A stretch of DNA of 64,000 nt, from assembly GCA_022495005.1 (NCBI GenBank), contig JAGYXB010001010.1, forward strand, positions 682,001 to 746,000. The letters are read 5' to 3'. Positions 34,996 through 44,852 of the stretch are shown one piece after another. Numbering within the stretch: position 1 is the first letter of the stretch; each line of letters opens with the position of its first letter. The position numbers and the translations under genes are program-made. This DNA comes from Rhyacophila brunnea (lineage: Eukaryota; Arthropoda; Insecta; Trichoptera; Rhyacophilidae). Under the pieces are notes generated by a model, which made no database searches, was not told the origin of the DNA, and worked only from the letters and a program-made list of their open reading frames with translations.

Positions 34996-36083
34996 AACAA
35001 ATTCATTGTATTAAATTGCGAGTTTCATAAAATAAATATTATTGTTTCCGCTAGGTGCCTGTTAAAATAATTATATCGCTATAAAGGTTTATGTTATAAA
35101 TAATACCTAGCTATTGTTGAGACATCATAATAATTGATCATATTCGGAGTGAAAATAAATAAATATTTTAGAAATATATTCATTTCACAAGACAGTGTGT
35201 TTTCATCTAAATAAAAATATTATTTTTTCTCATTAACTATTTGATAACGTTTGAAAATAAAAAAAAATGAGCAAGTACTTTCAAAACGATGATAGAGAAA
35301 AATGAGAGAAAAATGAGAGAAAAATGAAGCATCGTCGATTCATACACGAAATTGATCTGAAAAAGTTTTATTTAATTCAGACATACAATGTGATGTGAGC
35401 ATACAATTTTTATAATACACCCAAAGAAATTTCATTAAGCTCAAACAGAAGTCATAATATATTTTCATGCCAAAAATGCTTCATGCTTTCTTCCTCCCAT
35501 AATAAGATAAATTCATATAACGGAAGTCCAAATTATTTTTGGTATAACATGCCTTCAAAAATTCAATTATAAGAGGGAATCCGAAAGAGAATATTGTCTG
35601 TTAAAAGGTGTGGTATTAAATAAAATAAAAGTTTTAAGTGGATACTCGAAACGCTTTTGAAATGTTTCAAGGAAAATTGTGTTAATTAATCACTTTTATT
35701 CAGTCGTATGACGGCGGGGTATAAATGATAAAACATAAAAGGAAGACAAAAATACGATAGCTCAAAATAGTCGAAATAGTTAACTTTTACAGAATGGAGT
35801 CAATGTCCATACAAGCATACAATGGCGTCCAATCAGTCTGTAGACGGCAAAAAGTCATATTATGGGTATTAACGATATAGTCAGTGGCTTTGATGGTGAA
35901 ATTTTAATATATTGAAACTATATCATTATCCATTCATTTTTCCATGGGCCGGTCATGCCGCTCGCCAAGTTGAGAACGAATTCTCAAATATAGTCATATT
36001 CACATAAGATTCAGTAAGTAACACTTAATCTACAAAATTTCCAACACTTTTAATGCCAAATTTGTTTACGTTGGAATAAAATT
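34996..36083. other. No gene; short tandem repeat at 35293-35325
   Basis: Three tandem copies of GAGAGAAAAAT-like sequence lie at 35293-35325. The rest is AT-rich without features. Confidence 0.5.
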
Positions 36084-36724
36084 CACCCAATCCTCTTTTT
36101 GCACGTTTTTTTTGCATGGTTTAGAAATAACACGGTTTAAAAAAAGTACCGATTATTTTTTATTTACAATGATTTTTTGCTTTAACACGGTTTAAAAAAA
36201 GTAAAAAGAATAAAAATACGTATGTATGTCCATATTTATTAAAAAATTGCATTGCAATGGACCACACGCTACCGGTGCATACTTATGTTGTCACCGGATG
36301 CCGCTCAGACATACATATGGACATACATGACGCCACTAGTCTATCACTTCGGGGTCGATATGAGAGACGCAGCGCGTGCTTCGGCGTCAGCGTCATAAAA
36401 TATTTCCAGCGATGAGAGTGATTTTTCGCCAGTGAAAACAGCAGTAAACGGGCACGTTTATTGTCAAGTAGCGACACTGAATGCATATATTTCTCTATGC
36501 TAAATTTAATTTAAATCTATTAAAACTATGGATTTTTATGTATAAATATTTTTGTGTAAAATAATAAATAAATTTTGATTTATTTTTGAGTTCAAGAACT
36601 TCGTATTTTGAGTTGATTTTAAGTAATGAAACCTATCTACCATTTTTGTATGGTCACCTTATCTTTTTTTACACGGTTTTGTTTTGCACGGTACGTATCC
36701 CCTGTGCAAAAAGAGGATCGGGTG
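36084..36724. mobile_element. 641-bp inverted-repeat MITE
   Basis: Left end CACCCAATCCTCTTTTTGCA and right end TGCAAAAAGAGGATCGGGTG are inverted with one mismatch over 20 bases. Similarity extends inward through blocks reading ACACGGTTT and TTTAAAAAAAG, and ACACGGTTTAAAAAAAGTA is repeated directly at 36131 and 36184. A second inner inverted pair (GTATGTATGTCCATAT and CATATGGACATACAT) brackets the GC-richer core. The target duplication is not clear (T/TA). There is no transposase. Confidence 0.8.
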
Positions 36725-37149
36725 TATGTTGACTTAGTACATATATAGTATATAATCACTAAGAAACTGTATTATGTATCAACTGTATGTTTGTCGTAAG
36801 TGAATAGTGAGTGATCATTGAACATAATGTGTAAAACTAGGATTGCAAAATATGATTCTAATGGAAACATATTAAACTTAAATTATACAGTATCATATAC
36901 TTACTTCAATTTAAATTCCATCAAGTACACTCAGTCGATAGCACTAATTTTCAAAATAATGACATTAATTGGTGTAGATATTAGTTCATTTGATACTGAT
37001 GTTTTTGCAGACTACTGGGGATAGCCGGGTGGTTTTTAAAATAACATTGATTCAATATAATGCTGGGCTTATATTATTACTGATATTGGATAGACTGGTG
37101 GAGTTGAAGCGAGCAAATTAAGTTTATTGGGGATAGACTTTTCAATTAA
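36725..37149. other. No gene; block shared with 42945-43000
   Basis: Bases 36885-36940 (AATTTAAATTCCATCAAGTA then TCGATAG) resemble 42945-42990. In both places the block lies beyond a minus-strand LINE tail. Its nature is unknown. Confidence 0.3.
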
Positions 37150-38100
37150 ATTTGCAATTAATTTATTTTTTAACATATTGTGGATGTTACAAATTATAAG
37201 TTTAAGATGTTCACAACATGACATTAAACATTATTATAAAGAAGAAAGAAAAATAAAAGTAATAAAAGGAATAAAAATGAAAATATAAAAAGAGAACATA
37301 ATAATATTGAATACGTGTATTAATTAAGGCGCTAAGTACCAAAAACATACAAACTGACATTTTTATAGAAAAATGTTCTACATATTAACGCCAATAACTT
37401 CAACTATAGTCTACGTGCCTCAAGCAAGTCAAAAAAATACAGCAAAATAATTAAACCTGTCGACGTTGTAAGTCCGTTGGCGTGTTTTATTTATAATGGT
37501 GTAAGTAGCACTGCAGTGGTCAACGGCATTCAATATAAAATAGCTGACGATGGTGTGTTGACACTTGCGAGTTCTTTAAATTATAGAAGCTGCCGTGATT
37601 GATTAACACTGTAAAACTACATTTTTGAAAAGGTCTGCTTCATGAAATTTTACTGCAATGACTCGGTATTTTGTAACTATAGACAATACTACTTTTTGGT
37701 ACTTAGAGCTTTATTTAATACACGTATTCATTATAAACATACAAAAGCAGTGAAAATACAAATATACCTACATATTATAGAAGTTCAAAGAAGTGCACCG
37801 AGTTTGCTAAGGAGACCTTATTTTAAGATTTATAAACTAGTGTCCACCTAAACTCACCTCACGCAAGTGAAATATATCAACACCTGGAAAGTCGAAAAAT
37901 ATACGTAGTTAAATAAAGATCTCTTCTAAATTGTAGACTGCAGTATGTAAGCATACCTAAGAGAAAGTCAGTTGGATAAATCCACGGATAGTATCCATAC
38001 AACCTCAAGTAAAGGAGTCTCAAGAATTTTTTCTGAACCCTCTTGACCATAAAGCCATACTTCAACTGATGAGGTGGTCAAACAATAGACCCACTCTCAA
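37150..38100 (-). pseudogene. Jockey/CR1-like LINE 3' part (subfamily 3), interrupted by a MITE
   Basis: On the minus strand from about 38070 the frame reads VKRVQKKFLRLLYLRLYGYY, PWIYPTDFLLGMLTYCSL and QFRRDLYLTTYIFRL, the C-terminal conserved block of Jockey-like ORF2. The 3' untranslated region follows (TATATTTCACTTGCGTGAGG, AATAAGGTCTCCTTAGCAAA), is broken by the element 37307-37731, and ends with GTGAACATCTTAAACTTATA then CCACAATATGTTAAAAAATAA. A close relative of the tail is at 53715-54005. There is no palm domain, so it is 5'-truncated. Confidence 0.82.
37307..37731. mobile_element. 425-bp TA-flanked MITE nested in a LINE tail
   Basis: Inverted repeats of about 37 bases begin TTGAATACGTGTATTAAT at the left and, read inverted, ATGAATACGTGTATTAAA at the right; both continue to CTAAGTACCAAAAA. 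TA flanks both ends (37305-37306 and 37732-37733). The empty site is visible in the related LINE tail at 53850-53880. A TA duplication and long TIRs fit Tc1/mariner-type or similar MITEs. No coding sequence. Confidence 0.85.
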
Positions 38101-38909
38101 GTGTGCTTCGAACTTAAGAATTAAACAAAAGTTTTAATACTGAGAGAAACAGATGACTTTGAGGGGCGAGGAGTCTTGCTCGCACAAAAGGTGGTCATGA
38201 GGAAATGACCGAGAAGGAAAATAATATTATAATAATTTATTCAAATTAAAAAGAATTAAGTAGTATTTTTATTTTTGTGTTTTTAGATTAGATATACACA
38301 ATTTCAAAACAAACAATGCCAAGGAAATTGGTCCGGAACATTGAATCTTGATCGCTATATAAAACCAATAATAATATTAAACGAAAATGAATATATTAAA
38401 TTGGACACCGATTTTGCGCATTTCTTTGCTGAGATATTTGTATTTGAAACGAATTCACGTAGCGAGCTCTTTCCGTTGTGTTACGACAAGAAATCTTCCT
38501 TTACGCTGTGACGTATACGTGACCCTGCTCGAAGGTTTGGCCAAAATGACGGAGATGCGAACAACTGAAACGTAAATAAATCAATGAGATCCTTCGCCTC
38601 TGCCACAGGTACGATCATCAATTTCTTTTCATACGAGGTAAAATATTAACTTTGTCAAAGGACCCTCGAAGAGTATCTCGTAAAAATGTTTTTAGAAATA
38701 TATAAGAGGATTTATTCATGCTTATCGCTTTTTTGTGAATGGTTCTTTATATTGTAAATAATCTGTAACCCAAGATCGAAATTGTATGGACCATTTTTGT
38801 AATATAATAATGGTTGTATGGGACTCTTAATTAAAATTTGATATAATTATAATAATCCAAATAGAAGTATTTATTTAAGAATTATTTTGGCATTTTTTAC
38901 CATCTAAAA
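38101..38909. other. No feature recognised
   Basis: Bases 38420-38600 are less AT-rich but hold only a chance-looking 62-codon frame. No repeat ends were seen. Confidence 0.4.
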
Positions 38910-39620
38910 CAGTGCTTCTCAAAATTTTTCATACCACAACCCCCGAAATCAGAATAAAGCTCCCGTGAGCAACAGTACTTTATTTACCATTAATATTATT
39001 ATTATGTACATAAACATATTTGAACATTTTATTTAGGTACTTGCTTTTAAAGCAAAAATTAAAAAAAAACAACAACAAACATTAGCCTCAATTTTTTACG
39101 GCTACAGCCTACAAAAACAATTTAATGAGAGAACTGTGATTGCATTTTTACATAATAAATCAATATCAATTTGAAATGCAAATTCGCAGGGTTTGCTCCA
39201 AAGTCCGTTGAAAGACCGTATTTGTGTTTATTTTTTATTACTAGTAATGATAAAAATGATTTTTCGCATAGATATGTTGTCGCAAAAGGAATTATGATTA
39301 ACAAAGCTGCTTTTGCGATTGACGGACATTATTGCAGTCGCCTTGCGCCGTCCACGATTCTATTCTATAAGACTTCTTTCATTAAATTCGACTTCAAAGG
39401 AATTACCTGATATAATGTCAATCAATTCTTCTTGAGCTGCCCACGTAATACGATCATATTTTAAGGATTGAGCAAATGGTGTTCTTATCCAATTGTACTT
39501 TTGGTAAGTATTGTAAGTTTGGGAAATATTTGTTGAAATACTGAAATATTTCTCGGCTCCCTAGCAGGAGCTCCAGGGAAACCTAAAGGCATCGCACCTT
39601 CCAGTTTGAAAAGTACTGAT
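38910..39620 (-). pseudogene. Decayed hAT transposase, C-terminal dimerisation region and terminal repeat
   Basis: A hAT end, CAGTGCTTCTCAAAATTTTT, begins at 38910. Read on the minus strand toward it, the protein fragments are IFPKLTIL, then AAQEELIDIISGNSFEVEFN, a broken stretch, IPFATTYLCEKSFLSLLVIK and finally QSQFSH before the stop. The FxTTYLCExxFSxLxxIK block is the hallmark of the hAT C-terminal dimerisation domain, and QAQxSH is a usual ending in ZBED5/SCAND3-like transposases. Frameshifts and a stop after ERSLIE show decay. The N-terminal half and the other TIR were not found. This is the best-preserved transposase trace in the window apart from the Harbinger fragment. Confidence 0.8.
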
Positions 39621-40297
39621 CGAAAATACTAAAATATTGATTAATTTTATATGAAAATTCCATTAAAAAGATCTTTTGAATTATTAGATTATTAGATCTT
39701 TTGAATTTATTGTTATGAAGTAATATGACATGATTATTTTTCTGAAATGGAGTTCACATAATTAATCGTATCCTTTATCACAAATTTGGCATTTAAATTT
39801 GTTATGTCATAATTCATTGTAAGTACCAGCCATATACACTTATATTTGTTTTCATTTAAATGATAAGCCAAAATAATATATCCTCTCATCTTGAAATTGA
39901 TTGCTTTCCGAATTAAAAGTATGAAATTTGCCCAAAGCTTTATTACAAAATTAATTAAATTACAAACACTCGATATTTTTGCGAGCGGAATATATAGTCA
40001 TTAGTCATTCAATTTATTATAAAAACAGAATTCGGAATTGAATTTTCCTGATTTGAAAGTCTAAAATGTAGGCCACATCACTTATAATAAATTATTCTTT
40101 GTAAATTGAAAACAATGAATTTTGATCATCCACTTACTATTGAATATTTCGCAACTGAAGCCATCGGATATAAGATTTTCATAAACATACAAAAACAATC
40201 TATTAACATATTACGCTCTGTAAATATCATACTTATTGAGTATTTTTTTACTCAAGGACATCCCTTTTCTATTGTTTTATTTAAACCCTAAATAAAA
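39621..40297. other. No feature recognised
   Basis: AT-rich. The base at 40297 (A) is the left half of the Helitron AT target dinucleotide. Confidence 0.5.
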
Positions 40298-40689
40298 TCT
40301 ATATAAAACAAAGTCGGGTTAGTTATACCATTTATAACTCAAGAACGGCTGGACCGATTTTTATGATCTTTAATTTGTTGGATTTGTCTCCGCCCCGAAT
40401 AGCAGAATAACTATTAAAACATTGAATAAATCACGGAAAAAATAAATTATGAAGGAGATTAATTTTCTCATACATTTTGTTTGGAAAGGCTTTTGACTGA
40501 CATCGATGAATTTGAACGATGAAAACCTCGCGCATTCGAAAATAAAAGAAAATCACAAAAAATTTAAATCCGTATACCTACAACGCCATCTCTGATACAT
40601 GACAGAAACAATAAAGAAGAAACAAACAAACAAAAGAAAGAATGATAGTCGAAATGTCTAACTGTCAATGGTGTAGTGTGCCCAACATT

Positions 40690-42090
40690 TCGTGCTTCAT
40701 GTTAACAGCTCAATTTGCTTGAAAACGATACTCATTGGGATATGACAATCGCTGAAGCAATTGTTTCTGCATCTCCAAGTTAGATACGCACATTATTTGA
40801 TATCATTATTTCGACATGCTTCCCATCTAATCCACCTGAACTGTGGAACAAGTGAAAGGATGACATTTCAGAAGACATTTTACATCGAATTTGTGTCAGT
40901 TCAGGAAATCCCGATCTCGAGGTGAATGAGGAGATACATAACCAGGCTTTGCTTTTGATCAAATACATGTGTTACCTCATGTGCGACAGTTTTTTAGTCA
41001 AGTTAGGAATGCCAACGCCACATCGTGGGATGAACGACGCTTTCAATTGAGAATTGGAACGTGATCGTGAATATGATCGAGATGCATTGAGCTAATCAGT
41101 TCGAACGAATGTACCACTGTTGAACCCTCAACAGAAGGAAGTGTACGATACGTTAATGAAGACGATTGATGACGGAATGGTGGCTTATTTTTCCTCGACG
41201 CGCCCGATGGAACTGGGAAGACATTCCTCATGTCATTGATTTTGGCTACTGTTCGTGCGAGATACGAAAATGCTGTAGCAGTTGCTTCTTCTGTGATAGC
41301 GGCCAGGTTGTTAGAAGGATGCCGAACGACTCATTCAACGTTGAAATTGCTGACTGAAAAACTGACATGCAACATTGCGAAATACTCAGCAATGGCCAAA
41401 GTTCTGTTAGCAAGTAAAATCATCACCTGGGATGGATGCACAAAGGCCCACAAACGCGCATTGAAAGCACTCAATCGAACTATGAAAGATCTGCGCAATG
41501 ACTCAAGAAGTTTTGGAGGCGCAATGATTATACTACCTGGCGATTTTCGCCAAACACTACCAGTCATTCCAAGATCGACCGCTGCTGATGAAATAAATGC
41601 TTGCCCCAAATCATCGACTCTGTGGTACTATGTGAAGACACTTCAGCTGATGACAAACATGCGAGTTGCATTGCTAAACGATCCATCTGCCGAAGATTTC
41701 TCCAAGCAATTGCTGACTATCGGTAACGGGCGTGTTCCTGTCGATAAATCGAGCGGATTGATTTCGTTTCCGCTGAATTTTTCCAATTTCGTCTTAACTA
41801 AGGACGAACTCATCAACAAAGTGTTACCGAACATCATTGCTAATCACAAACATGACAATTGGTTGAGTGAACGAGCATTCTTGCGGTAAAGAACAAAGAT
41901 GTGGATCACTTAAACTTCACAATTCAAAATCAAATCGTTGGTACACTGCATTCCTTCAAATCTATCGACTGTGTAACAAACGAAGACGAAGCAACCAACT
42001 ATCCAACTGAATTTTTAAACTCATTGGATCTGCCTGGCTTGCAACCGCACTATTTACGACTGAAGGTTGGCTCGGTAGTCATCATTGAAT
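40690..42090 (+). pseudogene. Helitron Pif1-like helicase, broken
   Basis: The protein follows Helitron helicases in order: LLENDTHWD-like start near 40720, SEDILHRICVSSGNPDLEVN, LLNPQQKEVYDTLMKTIDDG, Walker A APDGTGKTF (41200-41229; usually APGGTGKT), VASSVIAARLLEGCRTTHST, IITWDGCTKAHK, IILPGDFRQTLPVIPRS, FSKQLLTIGNGRVP and YPTEFLNSLDLPGLQPHYLR. The motif II DE pair reads DG, so the catalytic Glu is lost. Stops near 40779, 40857, 41049 and 41093, and frameshifts near 41190 and 41885 break the gene. After VGSVVII the frame enters a SINE; the final helicase motifs are missing. Confidence 0.92.
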
Positions 42091-42190
42091 TGAAATTGAA
42101 TTACAATATGTGAATTTACCAGACCCAGGATTCAAACATGGGACCCTCGACACTATAGACCGGCGCTTAATCCACGCGGCCATCGTGTGT
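42085..42190 (-). repeat. SINE family B head, inserted in the Helitron
   Basis: On the minus strand CGTGGATTAAGCGCCGG serves as an A-box-like region and GTTTGAATCCTGGGTCTGG as the B box. The sequence then runs into the family B body, ending ACATATTGTAATTCAATTT. It lies inside the Helitron helicase and replaces its 3' end. Confidence 0.65.
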
Positions 42191-42375
42191 GTACAGTATT
42201 TACAGTTCAATATAATTAAAATAATTTTCATTTTGATTTGATTTTTGCATAATTATTGAACTTATTCATTTTGAGTATTCATTTTAACTTAATAAAAAAC
42301 TGAATTTAATTCAGCTAATAAGTAAACACAAGATTATTGATTCTGAGGCGGCACGAAGTTTGCCGGGTCAGCTAG

Positions 42376-42837
42376 TTAAATATAAAAGAATTAAAAATCA
42401 ACATTATTTTAATAAATGATAAATCGAGATTATTAGAATAAATTTTACATTTTAAAATAGGCATATGTATACAAAAAATAATCGGTTGACTAAAAACTAG
42501 ATAGATACATATTGTAAATTGTAATAATTGTAATATCTACTTATTTACATTTTGTATACCACACAAGAAAACTACGTTGCTCGCTTTCAATTATGCAAAC
42601 AAGAGGCATGACACTTTGGCCACAATAAATTGTTAAAAAATAGCATGCCATGCAGAATTCCCACGAACAAGACAAGCAAGCATATAAGCAAAAGACCGTA
42701 AAAGACGACTCACTGGGCGAGCTCTTGCGTGCGAAGTAAGTTAGTAGCGAGATAGTACAACAGTGATGTGACATTATTTTATAATCTTCAAGTCGCCAAT
42801 AGACTATTATACGAGTATAATACTATAGTGTAGTGAC
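42376..42837. other. No feature recognised
   Basis: AT-rich DNA after the Helitron. A 77-codon minus-strand frame (42774-42541) has no recognisable domain. Confidence 0.4.
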
Positions 42838-42931
42838 ATTTAAGTTTTGTACTATTCCATTTAAGTTACGATCGATCAAGAGTCAATGCAAGAGTCAAGT
42901 TTACTCACATGGAATAGTACAAAACTTAAAT
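42838..42931. repeat. Perfect 23-nt inverted repeat (hairpin)
   Basis: Bases 42838-42860 (ATTTAAGTTTTGTACTATTC, then CAT) are the exact reverse complement of 42909-42931. The 48-base spacer contains a direct repeat of GAGTCAA. The pairing stops sharply at both sides. It could be a small RNA hairpin, a tiny MITE or a local inverted duplication. Confidence 0.8.
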
Positions 42932-43036
42932 CCATGAGAATTTAAATTGAAATTCCATCAAGAAGTACCTTCGGTTGATAGTATTAATAGTTATATAATC
43001 TGATTGATCAAAATGGATTTATTAGTCAAAATAATT

Positions 43037-43113
43037 AAAATGTATTCAAATATATTTATTAACATATAATTAGTGAACTTTAAAAATTACAAATTCAAGA
43101 CGTTCACACATTT
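43037..43113 (-). mobile_element. LINE 3' tail fragment (subfamily 2)
   Basis: On the minus strand, TGTGAACGTCTTGAATTTGT then AAAGTTCACTAATTATATG and AAATATATTTGAATACA match the end of the LINE tails at 9425-9490 and 55240-55275. A SINE adjoins it at 43124. Confidence 0.6.
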
Positions 43114-43123
43114 TTTCATTCCG

Positions 43124-43360
43124 ACCATGTCCGATCCTAATAGGATCATATGGGCCTCCACAGAGTAGAGGTTTTGTATTAGCAGATTTTGTTTTTTTAC
43201 GAGAAATGGATGTCAGCCACTTGCTCAACCTATTAGGTCCATACCCTGACTCACACACAAATTGAAAAACAATATGTGTACTTGCCAGACCCAGGATTCG
43301 AACCGGAGACCCACGGCGTTCACACCATGAAAATCCGTATGTCACTCTTACACCGCATTT
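43124..43360 (-). repeat. SINE family B, near full length
   Basis: On the minus strand the head GCGGTGTAAGAGTGACATAC is followed by a perfect B box, CCGGTTCGAATCCTGG. The body is GTCTGGCAAGTACACATATT, AGTCAGGGTATGGACCTAAT, GCAAGTGGCTGACATCC, TTTCTCGTAAAAA and GGAGGCCCATATGATCC, ending GGACATGGTCGG. A plus-strand copy at 43760-43927 makes a ~165-base inverted pair with it. A 91-codon frame over this region is a by-product. Confidence 0.75.
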
Positions 43361-43759
43361 ATGAGTAGATAATTTATATTTTTATCTAGAGGCATTAAGT
43401 GGCATTAATTGATTCAATAAAAAATATTAACTTAACTTAATTATGTTAATTACCTATGTCACATTCTAAAAAAAATGTTAATCTACATTTAAATGATAAA
43501 AACACCCATTTAATCCGATATACGAGTAGGTATTAATACATATCGGATTTCTAAAAATAGCACATAGTTATTAGGTAAACAATTTTAAAAAAATTGTAAG
43601 TTTGTGTTTTAACATTATACATATTATATTTTTAAATATTTTTGGATGCGTATTGAATATTGCAAATAAAGCGTATTAAATTGCAGTTCTTGCTAAAAGT
43701 CACTCTCATCCTTAAAGCGACCGCCAACCTGGCGTAAACCTATATATTGCGTCGTGGGT
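43361..43759. other. Spacer between two opposed SINEs, no feature
   Basis: AT-rich spacer. Bases 43700-43750 (GCGACCGCCAACCTGGCG) may be a divergent head of the following SINE. Confidence 0.4.
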
Positions 43760-43927
43760 CAAGTACACGTATTGTTTTTCGTTTTGTGTACAAGTCAGAG
43801 CATGGACCTAATAGGTTGAGCAAGTGGCTGATACCCATTTCTCGTAAAAACAAAATCTGTTAATACAAACCTCCACTCTGTGGAGGCCCATTATGATCTT
43901 ATTAGGATTGGACATGGTCGAAAAACA
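43760..43927 (+). repeat. SINE family B body and 3' end
   Basis: The plus-strand order is AAGTACACGTATTGTTTTTC, AGTCAGAGCATGGACCTAAT, GCAAGTGGCTGATACCC, TTTCTCGTAAAAAC, AATACAAACCTCCACT, GGAGGCCCATTATGATC, GGACATGGTCG. It matches the minus-strand copy at 43124-43285 closely. The tRNA-like head is diverged or absent. Confidence 0.72.
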
Positions 43928-44444
43928 ATTATAATGCAAGTATATATTTGTATCATTTAAAAATGAGATTGCCAAGTTTATTGAAAAAAGCCTTATTATT
44001 CTGGAACATCATAATTATATAAAATGTTGGGATGCTATACTTAACAGAAATATGAAAATCAAAATATTTCCAGAAAAGTTTTATTGTTGAAATTGTGTGA
44101 GATTTCGGAAGTTTTCCATATTTTACGTGTAACGTAATATCAATAGCGAAGGTAAATATTTATTTATTGCTGATTATCATATTTTATTTTCCGAAGGTAA
44201 ATTTACAAGAAACGAAAATAGAACATTCAAAAAGGAATTCCCCGAGAAAGCATCTGTAGGTGTATGTAAGTAAGAGTGCACGGAAAAATACAATATTTAT
44301 GTAACATCAACATCATTAAAAACTACAACGATTTTGTATTTTTTGTATTGTGAACCGTAAGATATAAAGTGCGCGGTAAGGTAAATTACCATGTATGCCA
44401 CTGAGCGGAGCTCGTGATTTCTCGACTTATTAAGAGATTACTAC
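43928..44444. other. No feature recognised
   Basis: AT-rich spacer between SINE families. Confidence 0.5.
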
Positions 44445-44600
44445 TCTTAAGAATCTCAGATATATACCCACTAGATAAAATCATATTTGAAAAAAAAATA
44501 CGATGCTCGACGGGTTTGAACCCGTATAACCACTGGTATCGCGTTAACTGTGCATTAGCCAGTTATGCTACGAGCCTCCTATCTAGTTACAACAATTTTA
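44445..44600 (-). repeat. SINE family A head (tRNA-like)
   Basis: On the minus strand, CTCGTAGCATAACTGGCTAA is an excellent Pol III A box (TAGCATAACTGG), and ACGGGTTCAAACCCGT is a B box in a perfect five-base T stem. The acceptor stem does not close and a SINE body follows (ATTTTTTTTCAAATATGATT, then TATCTAGTGGGTATATATC). Hence it is a SINE rather than a tRNA gene. Confidence 0.75.
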
Positions 44601-44659
44601 ACTAGTCTTACATGAAACGCTTATCAAATTGTGTTATTATTGACTATCGGTTTTTGTGT

Positions 44660-44852
44660 ATTAAATCAAGGAATATTAATTACCTTAATTACTAACCGAT
44701 GCCCGGCTAACGCCAAATATTTTGGTTATAACGTCCACTTGAACTTGCTAATAATTTTTAATAAACTACTTCTTTTATCCAATATTTGGAATATTACATT
44801 CTCAAAATATTGTGAATTATTCGTTGAATAAAAGAAATGGTTTATTAAGATT
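44660..44852 (+). repeat. SINE family A, diverged body and tail
   Basis: Bases 44660-44695 share TTACCTTAATTACTAACCGATG with 55501-55522. The end (ATTGTGAATTATTCGTTGAA then TAAAAGAAATGGTTTATTA) matches the tails at 32870-32910 and 55660-55700. Confidence 0.55.

Larger units (their letters stand above)
40298..42375 (+). mobile_element. Helitron, defective (helicase only)
   Basis: It starts TCTATATAAAAC after an A and ends with CTAG before a T, the normal AT insertion site of Helitrons. The 5' region contains AACTCAAGAACGGCTGGACC, a very common insect Helitron block. A hairpin CGGCA-CGAAGTT-TGCCG (42349-42365) lies six bases before CTAG (42372-42375). The 2.08-kb body encodes only the Pif1-like helicase half; the Rep HUH nuclease is absent, and a SINE is inserted near the 3' end. 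It cannot move by itself. Confidence 0.92.

Noticed and set aside
43070..43345. 91-codon minus-strand open frame
   Set aside because: It lies within a SINE copy and a LINE tail; the similar sequence at 43760-43927 and 4851-4923 has no matching frame.
43124..43927. A single MITE with ~165-bp inverted ends
   Set aside because: The third copy at 4851-4923 and the tRNA-like head show that the arms are two separate SINEs in opposite orientation.
44500..44580. Possible tRNA gene on the minus strand with a perfect T stem
   Set aside because: No closed acceptor stem and a SINE family A body follows; related heads occur elsewhere in the window.
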